Shown in pieces: positions 41,677 through 50,212 of a stretch of 64,000 bases of DNA. The translations under genes and the position numbers were made by a program. The notes under the pieces were generated by a model, which worked only from the letters and a program-made list of their open reading frames with translations, was not told the origin of the DNA and did not search any database. Source of the DNA: Lysobacterales bacterium (GTDB lineage Bacteria; Pseudomonadota; Gammaproteobacteria; Xanthomonadales; SZUA-5); the NCBI GenBank assembly GCA_022844165.1, contig JALHMH010000025.1, forward strand, positions 1 through 64,000. Reading direction: 5' to 3'. Each line of letters starts with the position of its first letter. The first letter of the stretch is position 1.

Positions 41677-42150
41677 CTATGGCCACCAAAATTCGATCAC
41701 TTCGGCTGCGCCAGGTTCGAGTGGCGCACCGCTCTGGATCCGCAAACGGGCGATCGCAGCCGTCGGCATACCGCGACCATCGACACTACGGCCGTCGGTG
41801 AGCAAACCAACCAAAGATTCGAGGCCCGGATTATGGCCAACCAGCAACAGCGTTGGCATCGGCCGATGGCGCTCGAGAATGTCGATGAGTTCTCCGGGCG
41901 TTGCGTCGTAAATGCCCGGTTCGATCTGCTCGGCAATGCCCCACCTTGCCTGCAGGGCACTTAAGGTCTGGCGCGTTCGCAGACTCGGTGAACACAGCAC
42001 TTTGCCCGGGTGCAACTGCCGTTCGATCAGCCAACGGGTGGCCGCCTCGGCCTGTGCGAAACCCAGGGTCGAAAGCGGTCGGTCGAGATCTCGGCCGCTC
42101 GGTGCCTGCGGCTCCGCATGTGCATGCCGCAACAGTATCAGCTCTTCCAC
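41677..42150 (-). CDS. sixA: SixA-type phosphohistidine phosphatase
   Basis: A 157-residue histidine-phosphatase: catalytic LLRHAHAEP at the N-terminus, RTRQTL and LLVGHNPG in the middle. This is the small SixA branch, which dephosphorylates phosphohistidine proteins such as HPt domains. A GTG at 42150 with GAGGGG upstream is preferred; a second GTG at 42156 and the open frame to 42255 are alternatives. It is transcribed with the yceI-like gene and the ygfB-like gene upstream. Confidence 0.85.
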   Translation of the reverse strand: MEELILLRHAHAEPQAPSGRDLDRPLSTLGFAQAEAATRWLIERQLHPGKVLCSPSLRTRQTLSALQARWGIAEQIEPGIYDATPGELIDILERHRPMPTLLLVGHNPGLESLVGLLTDGRSVDGRGMPTAAIARLRIQSGAPLEPGAAEVIEFWWP

Positions 42151-42200
42151 GCTCACCCCTCGCGACTCGAATTGCGCCTGAGCATGGCGCCGAAGAGACG

Positions 42201-42806
42201 CTAGTGCAAGGTGGCGCCAGCCGGTGCGGCATCGTCGAAGGGTCGATCGATCCAATACTGACGCACGTCGGCGAGCAGCGACGGCAGCTGCAACATGCGC
42301 TCGTCCCGCTCCTGATCGGAAAGCGGCGCGACGCCCGGATCGGCAATTTCCGCAAAGACGCCGTCCTCAACGCCCAATTCCACGATCGGTGCCAACATCT
42401 CGATCAGTGCGTCGTCTTCTGTCATGCGTTGCTCCCAGATGTCGGCGTTCAGATCGACGCCAAGGCTGAAGCCCTGGCACCACCCGCTACAATCCACCTG
42501 GCGGTCTTCTTCCTGACCGGTCTCCGCAAAGATCGGTTCGTAGGCGAATACGTCCATGTTTCGATCGATATCGTCGTAGAGCCGAACCAACAGCGCATAC
42601 AAACGCCGCGCTTTACTCATTTGTTTGGGCCGTGGCTGCCCACCCAGCACGACGGCAAACCACGTATCGGCGGCGATGCGCCGCGGACCGACAGCAATCG
42701 CTGTCAGCAGGCCTTGCACACCGTCCAGTTGCAAGCCATCGCCATCGCTCAAGAACTCGAGCAACTGGTCGATCTCTTCGAAATCCTGGTCGTCGAGCGT
42801 ACTCAT
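42201..42806 (-). CDS. UPF0149 (YgfB/YecA) family protein
   Basis: A 201-residue protein of the UPF0149 family: LDGVQGLLTAIAVGP, WCQGFSLGVDL and a late acidic/aromatic helix. Unlike YecA it has no C-terminal SEC-C zinc motif. In many gammaproteobacteria this family precedes pepP and ubiH, but here it is in a cluster with xth and sixA. Function unknown. Start 42806 overlaps the stop of xth by ATGA. Confidence 0.85.
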   Translation of the reverse strand: MSTLDDQDFEEIDQLLEFLSDGDGLQLDGVQGLLTAIAVGPRRIAADTWFAVVLGGQPRPKQMSKARRLYALLVRLYDDIDRNMDVFAYEPIFAETGQEEDRQVDCSGWCQGFSLGVDLNADIWEQRMTEDDALIEMLAPIVELGVEDGVFAEIADPGVAPLSDQERDERMLQLPSLLADVRQYWIDRPFDDAAPAGATLH

Positions 42807-43573
42807 GGGGCGAATGTCGCCCACACCGGCGCGTGATCCGAAGGACTATCCCAGGTGCGCGGCTCGCGATCGATGCCAACCGCTTCAAGGCGCTCATCGA
42901 GCGCGGCGCTGATCAGAATCAGGTCGATGCGCAAACCGCGGTTTCGGCGAAACGCACCCTGCCGGTAATCCCACCACGAGTAGTGCCCGCCGCCCTGTTC
43001 GACGAGCCGGAAGCTGTCTCGCAGGCCAAGGTCGAACAGGGCGCGCAAGCCGTCCCGTTCTGCGGGTGAGCACAACACTTCATCGCCCCAGGCCAGCGGG
43101 TCGAACACGTCGCGATCGTCGGGTGCGATGTTGAAGTCGCCCATCACGACCAACTGTTCGTGGCGCGACGTTTCGTCGGCGAGCCAGTCGCGAAGCGCTG
43201 CCAGCCAGCTGAGTTTGTAGGCGTACTTGTCGCTTGCAAGGGCCTGACCATTGACCACATACAAATTGATGTAGCGCACCGAATCGATTGTGGCGGCCAC
43301 CACACGACGCTGCGGATCGTCGAACCCTGGAATATCGCGCAACACGTCCATGGGCTCAGCATCGCGGAATAACAGCGCCACGCCGTTATAGGATTTCTGA
43401 CCATTCGAGACTGCCCGATAGCCCAGGGCCGCCAACTCAGAGTGCGGGAACTTGTCGTCCGTCAGTTTTAGTTCCTGCAAGCCGACCACATCCGGCTGCT
43501 CTGCCTCAAGCCACGTCAGCAGGTGCGGCAGCCGCACATTGAGCGAATTGACATTCCAGGAGGCGATGCGCAT
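42803..43573 (-). CDS. xth: Exodeoxyribonuclease III / AP endonuclease
   Basis: A 256-residue EEP-fold nuclease with all ExoIII motifs: ASWNVNSLNVRLPHL, LQELK (catalytic Glu), YNGVALL, VMGDFNIAP, WWDYRQGAFRRNRGLRID and SDHAPVWA. It cleaves abasic sites and removes 3'-blocking groups in base-excision repair. LQELK has Leu where many homologues read LQETK. The start is set by MRIASWNVNS. It overlaps the next gene by ATGA. Confidence 0.93.
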   Translation of the reverse strand: MRIASWNVNSLNVRLPHLLTWLEAEQPDVVGLQELKLTDDKFPHSELAALGYRAVSNGQKSYNGVALLFRDAEPMDVLRDIPGFDDPQRRVVAATIDSVRYINLYVVNGQALASDKYAYKLSWLAALRDWLADETSRHEQLVVMGDFNIAPDDRDVFDPLAWGDEVLCSPAERDGLRALFDLGLRDSFRLVEQGGGHYSWWDYRQGAFRRNRGLRIDLILISAALDERLEAVGIDREPRTWDSPSDHAPVWATFAP

Positions 43574-43584
43574 GTCGGCGGACG

Positions 43585-44145
43585 TTACTGTCTCTCGCGT
43601 AAAGCAATCGGCTGGTACCTCTGCGACTCCAACTCGCGCTTGGCTGCTTCCAAAGCGCGCGAGTCGGCGAATGGCCCCAGACGCACGCGATGCCATGTGC
43701 GGCCATCGATCGTCACTGGTACAACATTGGCTTGTACGCCGGTGAGCGCTAATCGCGCCTTCAGCGCTTCAGCATCCGCGGCATTGCCGAAACTGGACAC
43801 TTGCAGCATCAATCGCTCGCCAACAGCCGGCGGTGCTGGCGCCGCCTTTTGGTTCTGTTCTTTCAGCTCCGCGTCCGGGATGACAACCTCCATTTCAGGC
43901 AGCACCGAATAGAAATCGTACTTCGGCTTCCGCGCAGCGGTGTCGCCAGCCGCCAGTTCCACCAGCGGTTTGTCGCCTTCGGCCGATTGCGCGTTCGGAT
44001 CAGGCCTGGGGCTGGTCGACGTGGACATGCCGTCCTTCAAGATAAAGAACATTGTCAGACCCACGCCGGCGGCAAAGCCGGCCAGCAACCACACCCAGAA
44101 CGGCAGTGGTTGTCGCTGATTTCCGCGGACCGCCTGGCGAGCCAT
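43585..44145 (-). CDS. SPOR-domain membrane protein (FtsN-like)
   Basis: A 186-residue protein: cytoplasmic N-terminus, one membrane helix (about 16-36, PFWVWLLAGFAAGVGLTMFF), a flexible linker, and a C-terminal SPOR domain (about 108-180; MLQVSSFGNAADAEALKARL, WHRVRLGPFADSRALEAAKR). SPOR domains bind denuded septal peptidoglycan, so it is probably recruited to the division site. It starts on the base after the argS stop (TAA ATG), so it is cotranscribed with argS, an arrangement known for ftsN-like genes in pseudomonads and xanthomonads. Confidence 0.9.
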   Translation of the reverse strand: MARQAVRGNQRQPLPFWVWLLAGFAAGVGLTMFFILKDGMSTSTSPRPDPNAQSAEGDKPLVELAAGDTAARKPKYDFYSVLPEMEVVIPDAELKEQNQKAAPAPPAVGERLMLQVSSFGNAADAEALKARLALTGVQANVVPVTIDGRTWHRVRLGPFADSRALEAAKRELESQRYQPIALRERQ

Positions 44146-45918
44146 TTACATCTTCTCCGGTGCATTGACGCCGATCAGTTTAAGGCCGTTGGCGAGCACT
44201 TGCCTGACCGCAAGCGCAAGGTTCATGCGCGCGTTGCGCAAGTCATCGTCATCATTCAGGATTCGCGTATCCGCGCCCTTGAAGTCGTAGTACGAGTGAA
44301 AGGCGGCGGCAAGTTCTCGCAAATAGTTCGCGATCATATGCGGAGCACGCGTTTCGCCGGCTTTTTCGACCGCTTCGGGGTAGCGCTGGAGCATGCCCAG
44401 CAGATCGAGTTCGGGTTCCAGCGTTAACCGTTGTTTGGCAGCATCGCCTCCGGCTCGATTGTGCGTCAGCCCACGTTCGATGGCTTCGCGGAACACCTTG
44501 CAAATGCGCGCATGCGCGTACTGTACGTAATAGACCGGGTTTTCCCGCGAAGTGCTCTTGGCCAGCTCCAGATCGAAATCCAGGTGCTGGTCATTGCTGC
44601 GCATGACATAGAAGAAGCGACATGCGTCCGCGCCCACCTCGTTGCGCAACTCGCGCAGAGTGACGAATTGCCCTGAACGGGTGCTCATCTGCACACGCTC
44701 GCTGCCGCGGAACAAGATGGCGAACTGAACGAGCAAAATTTCGATTTTCGAAGGATCGAGCCCGAGGCCCTGCGCTGCTGCCTTGAGTCGTGCGATGTAG
44801 CCATGGTGGTCAGCGCCAAACACATAGATTGCCCGGCTGAAGCCGCGCTCGAATTTGTTCAGAAGGTAAGCGATATCCGAAGCAAAGTACGTCGGCTGGC
44901 CATTCTCGCGCACCACGACGCGGTCCTTTTCATCGCCAAATGTCGTCGCGCGAAACCACAAAGCGCCTTTGTTTTCGTACATGTGGCCCAGGCGCGTGAG
45001 CCGATCAACGGCACGCTTGACCGCACCGGAGGTTTCCAGCGAGCGTTCACTGAACCAAGTGTCGTAGCGTACGTTGAATTGCCCAAGATCTTCGCGGATG
45101 TCGTCGAGAATCGAGTTCAATCCGGCGTCGAAGACCTGTCGATAATCGGATTCGCCGAGCAACGTCTTGCAGCGCGAAATCAGTGCGTCGATATGCGCCT
45201 CTTTGTCGCCGCCCTGGGATTCATCCGGCGGCAAGTCTGCGCCGATTTCGTGCGCCGTCCGCCGCAAGCGGTCGCCGGCACTGCTCTTGAGCGCGCGCGC
45301 GATGTCGTAGACGTATTCGCCTTTGTAGGCGTTATCGGGAAAACGCACCGGCGTGCCGGCGAGTTCAAGGTATCGCAGCCAGACACTGGTGGCGAGAATG
45401 TCCATCTGCCGACCATTGTCGTTGACGTAGTACTCGCGCTGCACATCAATGCCGCAGGCTTCCAGTACGCTCGCCAGGCTCGCGCCAAACGCGGCGCCGC
45501 GGCCATGGCCGACATGCAAAGGTCCGGTGGGGTTGGCGCTGACGAATTCCACCGTCACGCGCTCGCCTTCGACCGGTGCGCTGCGCCCGTACTCGACGCC
45601 CCGTTCGAATACCCGCTTGAGCGTGCCGTACAAGCAACTCCTGCTGAGGAAGAAATTGACGAAGCCCGGCCCGGCGATCTCCACTTTGTCGATATGCCGC
45701 GAGGGTGGCAGGTGTTGCACGATTTGAGCGGCCAGGTCGCGGGGTTTCATACCCAGCGCTTTGCACAACACCATTGCCGCATTGGTTGTGAAGTCGCCGT
45801 GTTCCTTGCTCTTGGTGCGGTCGATCGCAAACGCCGGCTCCGGCGGCAACTCCACCGCCGCTTTGCGCCGTACGTCCAAAAGCGCCTGCATCACAAGTTC
45901 GTTCAAATGCTCTTTCAC
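44146..45918 (-). CDS. argS: Arginyl-tRNA synthetase
   Basis: A 590-residue class I synthetase starting with GTG (45918) MKEHLNEL. It has the N-terminal Add-1 domain, the HIGH-like motif in SANPTGPLHVGHGRGAAFG (HVGH), the KMSKS-like MSTRSGQFVTL (Lys replaced by Gln-Met-Ser-Thr), and a DALR anticodon-binding domain at the C-terminus (GLKLIGVNAPEKM). It charges tRNA-Arg. The frame is open upstream to 46173 but this extension crosses repeat copy A3 and is not conserved. It is the first gene of the argS-SPOR-xth-ygfB-sixA run. Confidence 0.95.
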   Translation of the reverse strand: MKEHLNELVMQALLDVRRKAAVELPPEPAFAIDRTKSKEHGDFTTNAAMVLCKALGMKPRDLAAQIVQHLPPSRHIDKVEIAGPGFVNFFLSRSCLYGTLKRVFERGVEYGRSAPVEGERVTVEFVSANPTGPLHVGHGRGAAFGASLASVLEACGIDVQREYYVNDNGRQMDILATSVWLRYLELAGTPVRFPDNAYKGEYVYDIARALKSSAGDRLRRTAHEIGADLPPDESQGGDKEAHIDALISRCKTLLGESDYRQVFDAGLNSILDDIREDLGQFNVRYDTWFSERSLETSGAVKRAVDRLTRLGHMYENKGALWFRATTFGDEKDRVVVRENGQPTYFASDIAYLLNKFERGFSRAIYVFGADHHGYIARLKAAAQGLGLDPSKIEILLVQFAILFRGSERVQMSTRSGQFVTLRELRNEVGADACRFFYVMRSNDQHLDFDLELAKSTSRENPVYYVQYAHARICKVFREAIERGLTHNRAGGDAAKQRLTLEPELDLLGMLQRYPEAVEKAGETRAPHMIANYLRELAAAFHSYYDFKGADTRILNDDDDLRNARMNLALAVRQVLANGLKLIGVNAPEKM

Positions 45919-45999
45919 GCGCCACACCGATCCGACAGAACAAGGAATCCGCAAGGATAGCGCGGGACGGCCGGACAGCGCGCTCTTGCACCAGAACCT

Positions 46000-46073
46000 G
46001 TAGCGAGGTTCCGCCTCAGACCGCCGAGCATTGCTGGCTTCGTCCGACAGCGTGCTCGCTACAACCCCGCGCT
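46000..46073 (-). repeat. Repeat family A, partial copy A3
   Basis: On the minus strand GTTGTAGCGAGCACGCTGTC, then GACGAAGCCAGCAATGCTCG and GAGGCGGAACCTCGCTAC, colinear with the second half of A1 and A2. The 5' half with the AGTCCTTGATG start is missing and the final CTAG is CTAC. It lies in the 293-base divergent region between argS and the acid phosphatase gene. Confidence 0.8.
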
Positions 46074-46211
46074 GAGTATTTCCGGCCCAGCGGCTTTGGC
46101 GGTTTAAGCCTCGCAGGCTGGAAGCGGAATTAAACCCGTTGTGAGGGCGACGCGATGCACAACAATCACACAATCGCGCTAGCCTTGGCCCACTCGACAG
46201 CTCTGGGGATC

Positions 46212-47153
46212 ATGACCGTGATGCGAACCGTACTCTATTCACTTCTGATGGTGGGACTTGTTGCTTGTGCGTCCAAGCCGGCACCGCCACTCGAGACAGT
46301 ATCAGCGCCGCAGCAGGCGGCTGCGCCGGCCCCACGGGCTGCCGACAACTTTCAACTGGATATGCTCAACGCCGTGGTCTGGTCGCGCACGTCGGCCGAA
46401 TCGGAAGCGGTGCACCTGCAAACCTACGAGACGGCGCGGCGCACATTGGACGCTGCGCTTGCCGACAGGACATGGACCGCGGCGACTGAGCAAACCGGAG
46501 ACTTCAGTCGATTGCCGCCGGCGATCGTCGTCGACGTCGACGATACCGTGCTTGATACGACCGACTACATGGTTGAGCGCGCCCGCGTCGGCGATGCTTT
46601 CAGCAAAGCGTCCTGGAACGCATATGTGCAGCTGGAGAACGCCCCGCCGGTGCCAGGGGCGCTGAAGTACCTGCAATACGCCGCAAGCAAGGGCGTGACC
46701 GTGTTTTACGTATCCAATCGTGAGGTGCAGGTGCCAGGGTTCAAAGACGAAGTTGAGCCGACACGCAGGAATCTGGCGAAACTGGGTTTTCCGAACACCA
46801 GCGATGCCAAGACCATTCTGTTTCGCGACAACGCACGCGGCTGGAAAGACAAGAGCCCGCGCCGCGCGGAAATTGCCAAGACCCATCGCATTGTGCAGAT
46901 GGTTGGGGACAACCTATACGACCTGATCGACATTCCGAACGCCACGCGAGAGAGCCGCGACACGGCGGTTGAATCACGGCTCGACTGGCTTGGTACGCGC
47001 TGGTTCGTTCTGCCCAATCCGATGTACGGCAGCTGGGAATCGGTGATCACGCAAAGTGCCAGCGGCAGCGATGCGCGCCGCCTAAAACTGGAGAGCATCG
47101 GCGTGCCGAGCGCGCTGGCCGATGTGATCGCCAATGGCGGGTTCGAACGATGA
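46212..47153 (+). CDS. HAD acid phosphatase, lipoprotein e(P4) type
   Basis: A 313-residue lipoprotein (lipobox LVAC in MVGLVACAS) with the HAD nucleophile motif DVDDTVLDT (about residue 108), the conserved AFSKASW-like and FYVSNREVQ blocks, and a late FRDNARGWKDKSPRR. Lipoprotein e(P4) enzymes are outer-membrane acid phosphatases that dephosphorylate nucleotides, including NMN, for salvage. ATG 46221 is an alternative start. Its stop overlaps the start of the alcohol dehydrogenase gene by ATGA. Confidence 0.85.
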   Translation: MTVMRTVLYSLLMVGLVACASKPAPPLETVSAPQQAAAPAPRAADNFQLDMLNAVVWSRTSAESEAVHLQTYETARRTLDAALADRTWTAATEQTGDFSRLPPAIVVDVDDTVLDTTDYMVERARVGDAFSKASWNAYVQLENAPPVPGALKYLQYAASKGVTVFYVSNREVQVPGFKDEVEPTRRNLAKLGFPNTSDAKTILFRDNARGWKDKSPRRAEIAKTHRIVQMVGDNLYDLIDIPNATRESRDTAVESRLDWLGTRWFVLPNPMYGSWESVITQSASGSDARRLKLESIGVPSALADVIANGGFER

Positions 47154-48166
47154 GCGCGATCCGGGCGTATGCCGCGTTGAGCAAAGGCGGTGAGCTGCAA
47201 GCCTTCGAATTCGGTTCGGGCGAACTGGGCGAACATCAGGTCGAGGTTGCGGTCGAACATTGCGGCATCTGCCATTCGGACCTCTCGATGCTCGACAACG
47301 ATTGGGGTCGGACGGTCTATCCCTTCGTTCCGGGTCACGAGATCGTCGGCCGCGTGGTGGCCGTTGGCGCGCAGGCGCAGCGCGCCAAACTGGGCGATCG
47401 CGTCGGCGTCGGCTGGTACTCAGGCGCGTGTATGCAGTGCGCGCAATGTGTCGCTGGGCACCACAATTTATGTTCAAACAATGAGGAGACCTTGATCGGT
47501 CGCCACGGCGGTTTTGCCGAGCGGATTCGATGCCATTGGATCTGGGCCACACCGATTCCGGCGGGCCTGGATGCCAGCAGCGCTGGCCCAATGTTCTGTG
47601 GCGGCATCACTGTGTTCAACCCGATTGTCGAATGTGGCGTCAAGCCGACCGATCGTGTTGGCGTGATCGGTATCGGTGGACTTGGCCACCTTGCAGTCAA
47701 GTTTTTGCGCGCCTGGGGTTGCGAAGTGACCGCGTTCACTTCAACACTCGCCAAGAGCGAGGAAGCCAGGACGATGGGGGCGCATCGCGTTGTCGCCACG
47801 GGTGACAAGAAGGCCGTCGCGGCGCTGTCGGGGCAGCTCGACTTCTTGCTGGTCACGGTGAATGTTTCGCTCGATTGGCCAGTGCTGCTGAATACGCTGG
47901 CGCCGCACGGGCGCATGCACGTGGTGGGCGCTGTCCTGGAGCCGATGGGCATTCCAGCCTTCAGTCTGATCGGCGCTTCGCGCAGTGTCTCTGGTTCGCC
48001 ACTGGGTTCACCTGCGGTGACGGCAAAGATGCTGGAATTCAGCGCACGCCATCGTCTGACACCGACCGTCGAGCGCTTCCCATTTTCGCGTGTGAATGAG
48101 GCGATCGAACACTTGCGCGCCGGCAAGGCCCGGTATCGGGTCGTATTGGACGCAGACTGGGCTTAG
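47150..48166 (+). CDS. Zinc-dependent alcohol dehydrogenase (second copy)
   Basis: A 338-residue medium-chain dehydrogenase with zinc ligands in GICHSD and GHEIVGRVV, a structural zinc site (CMQCAQCVAGHHNLC), CGGITVFNPI and the NAD(P) site GVIGIGGLGHLAVKFL. It is the same subfamily as the gene at 20999, with the same block order but clearly diverged. It probably reduces aldehydes with NADPH. It is coupled to the upstream phosphatase by an ATGA overlap; a shared pathway is not obvious. Confidence 0.92.
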   Translation: MSAIRAYAALSKGGELQAFEFGSGELGEHQVEVAVEHCGICHSDLSMLDNDWGRTVYPFVPGHEIVGRVVAVGAQAQRAKLGDRVGVGWYSGACMQCAQCVAGHHNLCSNNEETLIGRHGGFAERIRCHWIWATPIPAGLDASSAGPMFCGGITVFNPIVECGVKPTDRVGVIGIGGLGHLAVKFLRAWGCEVTAFTSTLAKSEEARTMGAHRVVATGDKKAVAALSGQLDFLLVTVNVSLDWPVLLNTLAPHGRMHVVGAVLEPMGIPAFSLIGASRSVSGSPLGSPAVTAKMLEFSARHRLTPTVERFPFSRVNEAIEHLRAGKARYRVVLDADWA

Positions 48167-48209
48167 GGCGCTTTGCGAAACCCAAAATCAGCGTTACCCC
48201 TACAGCCGC

Positions 48210-48225
48210 GTCAGAATTTTCTGAC
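48210..48225. promoter_or_regulatory. GTCAGAA-TT-TTCTGAC palindrome upstream of ubiK
   Basis: A perfect 7-bp inverted repeat with a 2-base centre, 61 bases before the ubiK ATG and 43 bases after the dehydrogenase stop. This size and short centre suit a dimeric repressor or activator better than an RNA hairpin. No further copy was noticed in the window. Confidence 0.4.
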
Positions 48226-48285
48226 AGACGCAATGCAGCACGAGTCTTATGCTGTGCGCTCTCGGTAACCGCTAAGAGGGATCAG

Positions 48286-48525
48286 ATGGACTTTCGCTTG
48301 ATCGACGAACTCAGCCAGCGTCTCGGTGCCTTGCTGCCGCCGAGCATGAGCGAAGCGCGCGAGGACTTGCAAAAGAACTTCCGAGCAGCGCTGCAGGCGG
48401 GGTTGAGCAAACTCGACCTTGTCACTCGCGAGGAGTTTGAAGTTCAGCGCGCCGTTCTCAAGCGCACGCGCGAGAAACTTGAAGCGCTTGAAGCGAAACT
48501 CGCGGAATTCGAGCAGCGCGCCTGA
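48286..48525 (+). CDS. ubiK: Ubiquinone-biosynthesis accessory factor UbiK
   Basis: A 79-residue coiled-coil protein (MDFRLIDELSQRLGALLPPS) whose C-terminal half is a helix with LVTREEFEVQRAVLKRTREK, the UbiK/BMFP (YqiC) signature. It associates with UbiJ in the Ubi complex during aerobic ubiquinone synthesis and trimerises through the coiled coil. Size matches the family. comM follows after 100 bases. Confidence 0.92.
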   Translation: MDFRLIDELSQRLGALLPPSMSEAREDLQKNFRAALQAGLSKLDLVTREEFEVQRAVLKRTREKLEALEAKLAEFEQRA

Positions 48526-48625
48526 GCGTTGCTGCTGAGCCGCCGTTCGGCGGCGCATGGCAGACCAACATCGCGCGCGGGCCACGCCGCCGCTGAATCC
48601 ACCCGCCAACTCACAAGGAACGGCC

Positions 48626-50125
48626 ATGTCGCTCGCCGTCGCTTACTCTCGCGCTGAAGAAGGGATCGCCGCCCCGCAGGTAACGGTCGAGGTGCATATG
48701 TCTGCAGGCCAAAGCGGCATCGGCATTGTTGGTTTGCCGGAGGCCGAAGTGCGCGAAAGCCGCGACCGCGTGCGTGCCGCGCTGATCAATTCGGTCTTCG
48801 AGTTCCCCCAGTGGAAGCTGACCGTGAATCTTGCGCCAGCCGATTTGCCAAAAGAGAGCGGGCGCTTCGATCTGCCGATTGCGCTCGGCGTACTGGCGGC
48901 GAGCAAACAGATCCCGCCTGAGTCGCTGGCGGATTACGAGTTCATTGGCGAACTGGCGCTATCGGGCGAGCTGCGGGCTGTGCGTGGTGTGCTGCCGGCG
49001 GTGCTGCGCGCCCGCGAAGCGGGGCGCGTGCCGATTGTTCCGGCGGCGAATGCAGCGGAGGCGGGTCTGGTGGCGGGCGGTCACGCACTCAGCGCCGCCT
49101 CGTTGCTGGACGTGACCGCGCACCTGCGTGGCGTCGCCGCGCTGCCAACCTGCCCACCACGTGTCGAGGATCTGGCTGAGTTTGACGCGGCGGACTTGGC
49201 GGACGTGCGTGGTCAGCCCCTCGCACGACGTGCGCTCGAAGTGGCCGCAGCCGGTGGACATAACCTGCTGATGGTTGGCCCGCCGGGCAGCGGCAAAACC
49301 ATGCTCGCTTCGCGTCTGCCGGGTATCTTGCCGCCGCTGACCGAAGCCGAGGCGTTCGAGGTTGCGGCAATCGCCTCGATTGTCGGCGCGGGTGTCGATC
49401 CCAAGCGCTTTCGGCAAAGGCCGTTCCGCGCACCGCACCACACTGCGTCAGGCGTCGCGCTGGCCGGCGGTGGCGGCACGCCGCGGCCCGGCGAAGTGTC
49501 GCTGGCGCACCATGGTGTGCTGTTTCTCGATGAGCTGACCGAGTGGAATCGCCAGGTGCTTGAGGTCTTGCGCGAGCCTTTGGAGTCCGGGCGCATCGTG
49601 ATCTCGCGCGCCGCCCGCCAAAGCGAATTTCCCGCACGCTTCCAGTTGATCGCGGCGATGAACCCCTGCCCTTGCGGCTATCTGGGCGATTCATCCGGAC
49701 GCTGCCGTTGCTCGCCCGAGGTGGTCGGCCGTTATCGGGGCAAGGTATCCGGGCCGCTGCTCGATCGCATCGACATTCAGATCGACGTGCCGCGCCAGCC
49801 GGTCACTCTGCTGACGCGCGGTGGCGAACGCGGTGAAGCCAGCGCCGGGGTGCGCGAGCGCGTGCTCGGCGCCCGGCGTCGGCAATGGCAGCGCAGCCGT
49901 TGTGCCAACGCGCATCTGCCAGCGCAAGCGGTGCCGGAGGTGTGCGCCATTGGCCTGGAGGACCAGCGCCTGCTGGAACGGGCGATTGAAAAACTCAGCC
50001 TGTCGGCGCGCGCGTACATCCGGATCTTGAAACTCGCAAGAACCATTGCCGATCTCGCCGGCGCAGATCGCATCGACACCGGCCATCTGACTGAGGCCAT
50101 CGGCTATCGGCGGTTCGAGCGCTGA
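48626..50125 (+). CDS. comM: ComM/YifB-family AAA+ ATPase
   Basis: A 499-residue Mg-chelatase-like ATPase: N-terminal Lon-protease-like domain (about 5-150), Walker A GPPGSGKTM, Walker B GVLFLDEL, the sensor region MNPCPCGYLGD and a C-terminal helical domain (SARAYIRILKLARTIADLAG). In naturally competent bacteria ComM is a hexameric helicase that extends branch migration during recombination of transforming DNA. AAGGAA precedes ATG 48626. Together with pilU it is compatible with natural transformation, though no other competence gene is here. Confidence 0.93.
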   Translation: MSLAVAYSRAEEGIAAPQVTVEVHMSAGQSGIGIVGLPEAEVRESRDRVRAALINSVFEFPQWKLTVNLAPADLPKESGRFDLPIALGVLAASKQIPPESLADYEFIGELALSGELRAVRGVLPAVLRAREAGRVPIVPAANAAEAGLVAGGHALSAASLLDVTAHLRGVAALPTCPPRVEDLAEFDAADLADVRGQPLARRALEVAAAGGHNLLMVGPPGSGKTMLASRLPGILPPLTEAEAFEVAAIASIVGAGVDPKRFRQRPFRAPHHTASGVALAGGGGTPRPGEVSLAHHGVLFLDELTEWNRQVLEVLREPLESGRIVISRAARQSEFPARFQLIAAMNPCPCGYLGDSSGRCRCSPEVVGRYRGKVSGPLLDRIDIQIDVPRQPVTLLTRGGERGEASAGVRERVLGARRRQWQRSRCANAHLPAQAVPEVCAIGLEDQRLLERAIEKLSLSARAYIRILKLARTIADLAGADRIDTGHLTEAIGYRRFER

Positions 50126-50212
50126 CTCATCTGGGTGGCCGAGAATCTTACCTTGCTCATTGCCAACGCGTCGGGAGAGAATCCGCGCCAGAAAGCACCC
50201 CAGGGGAATCGG

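Noticed and set aside
45919..46173. N-terminal extension of argS by 85 codons
   Set aside because: It crosses repeat copy A3, and the family start motif KEHLNELV is at 45918.
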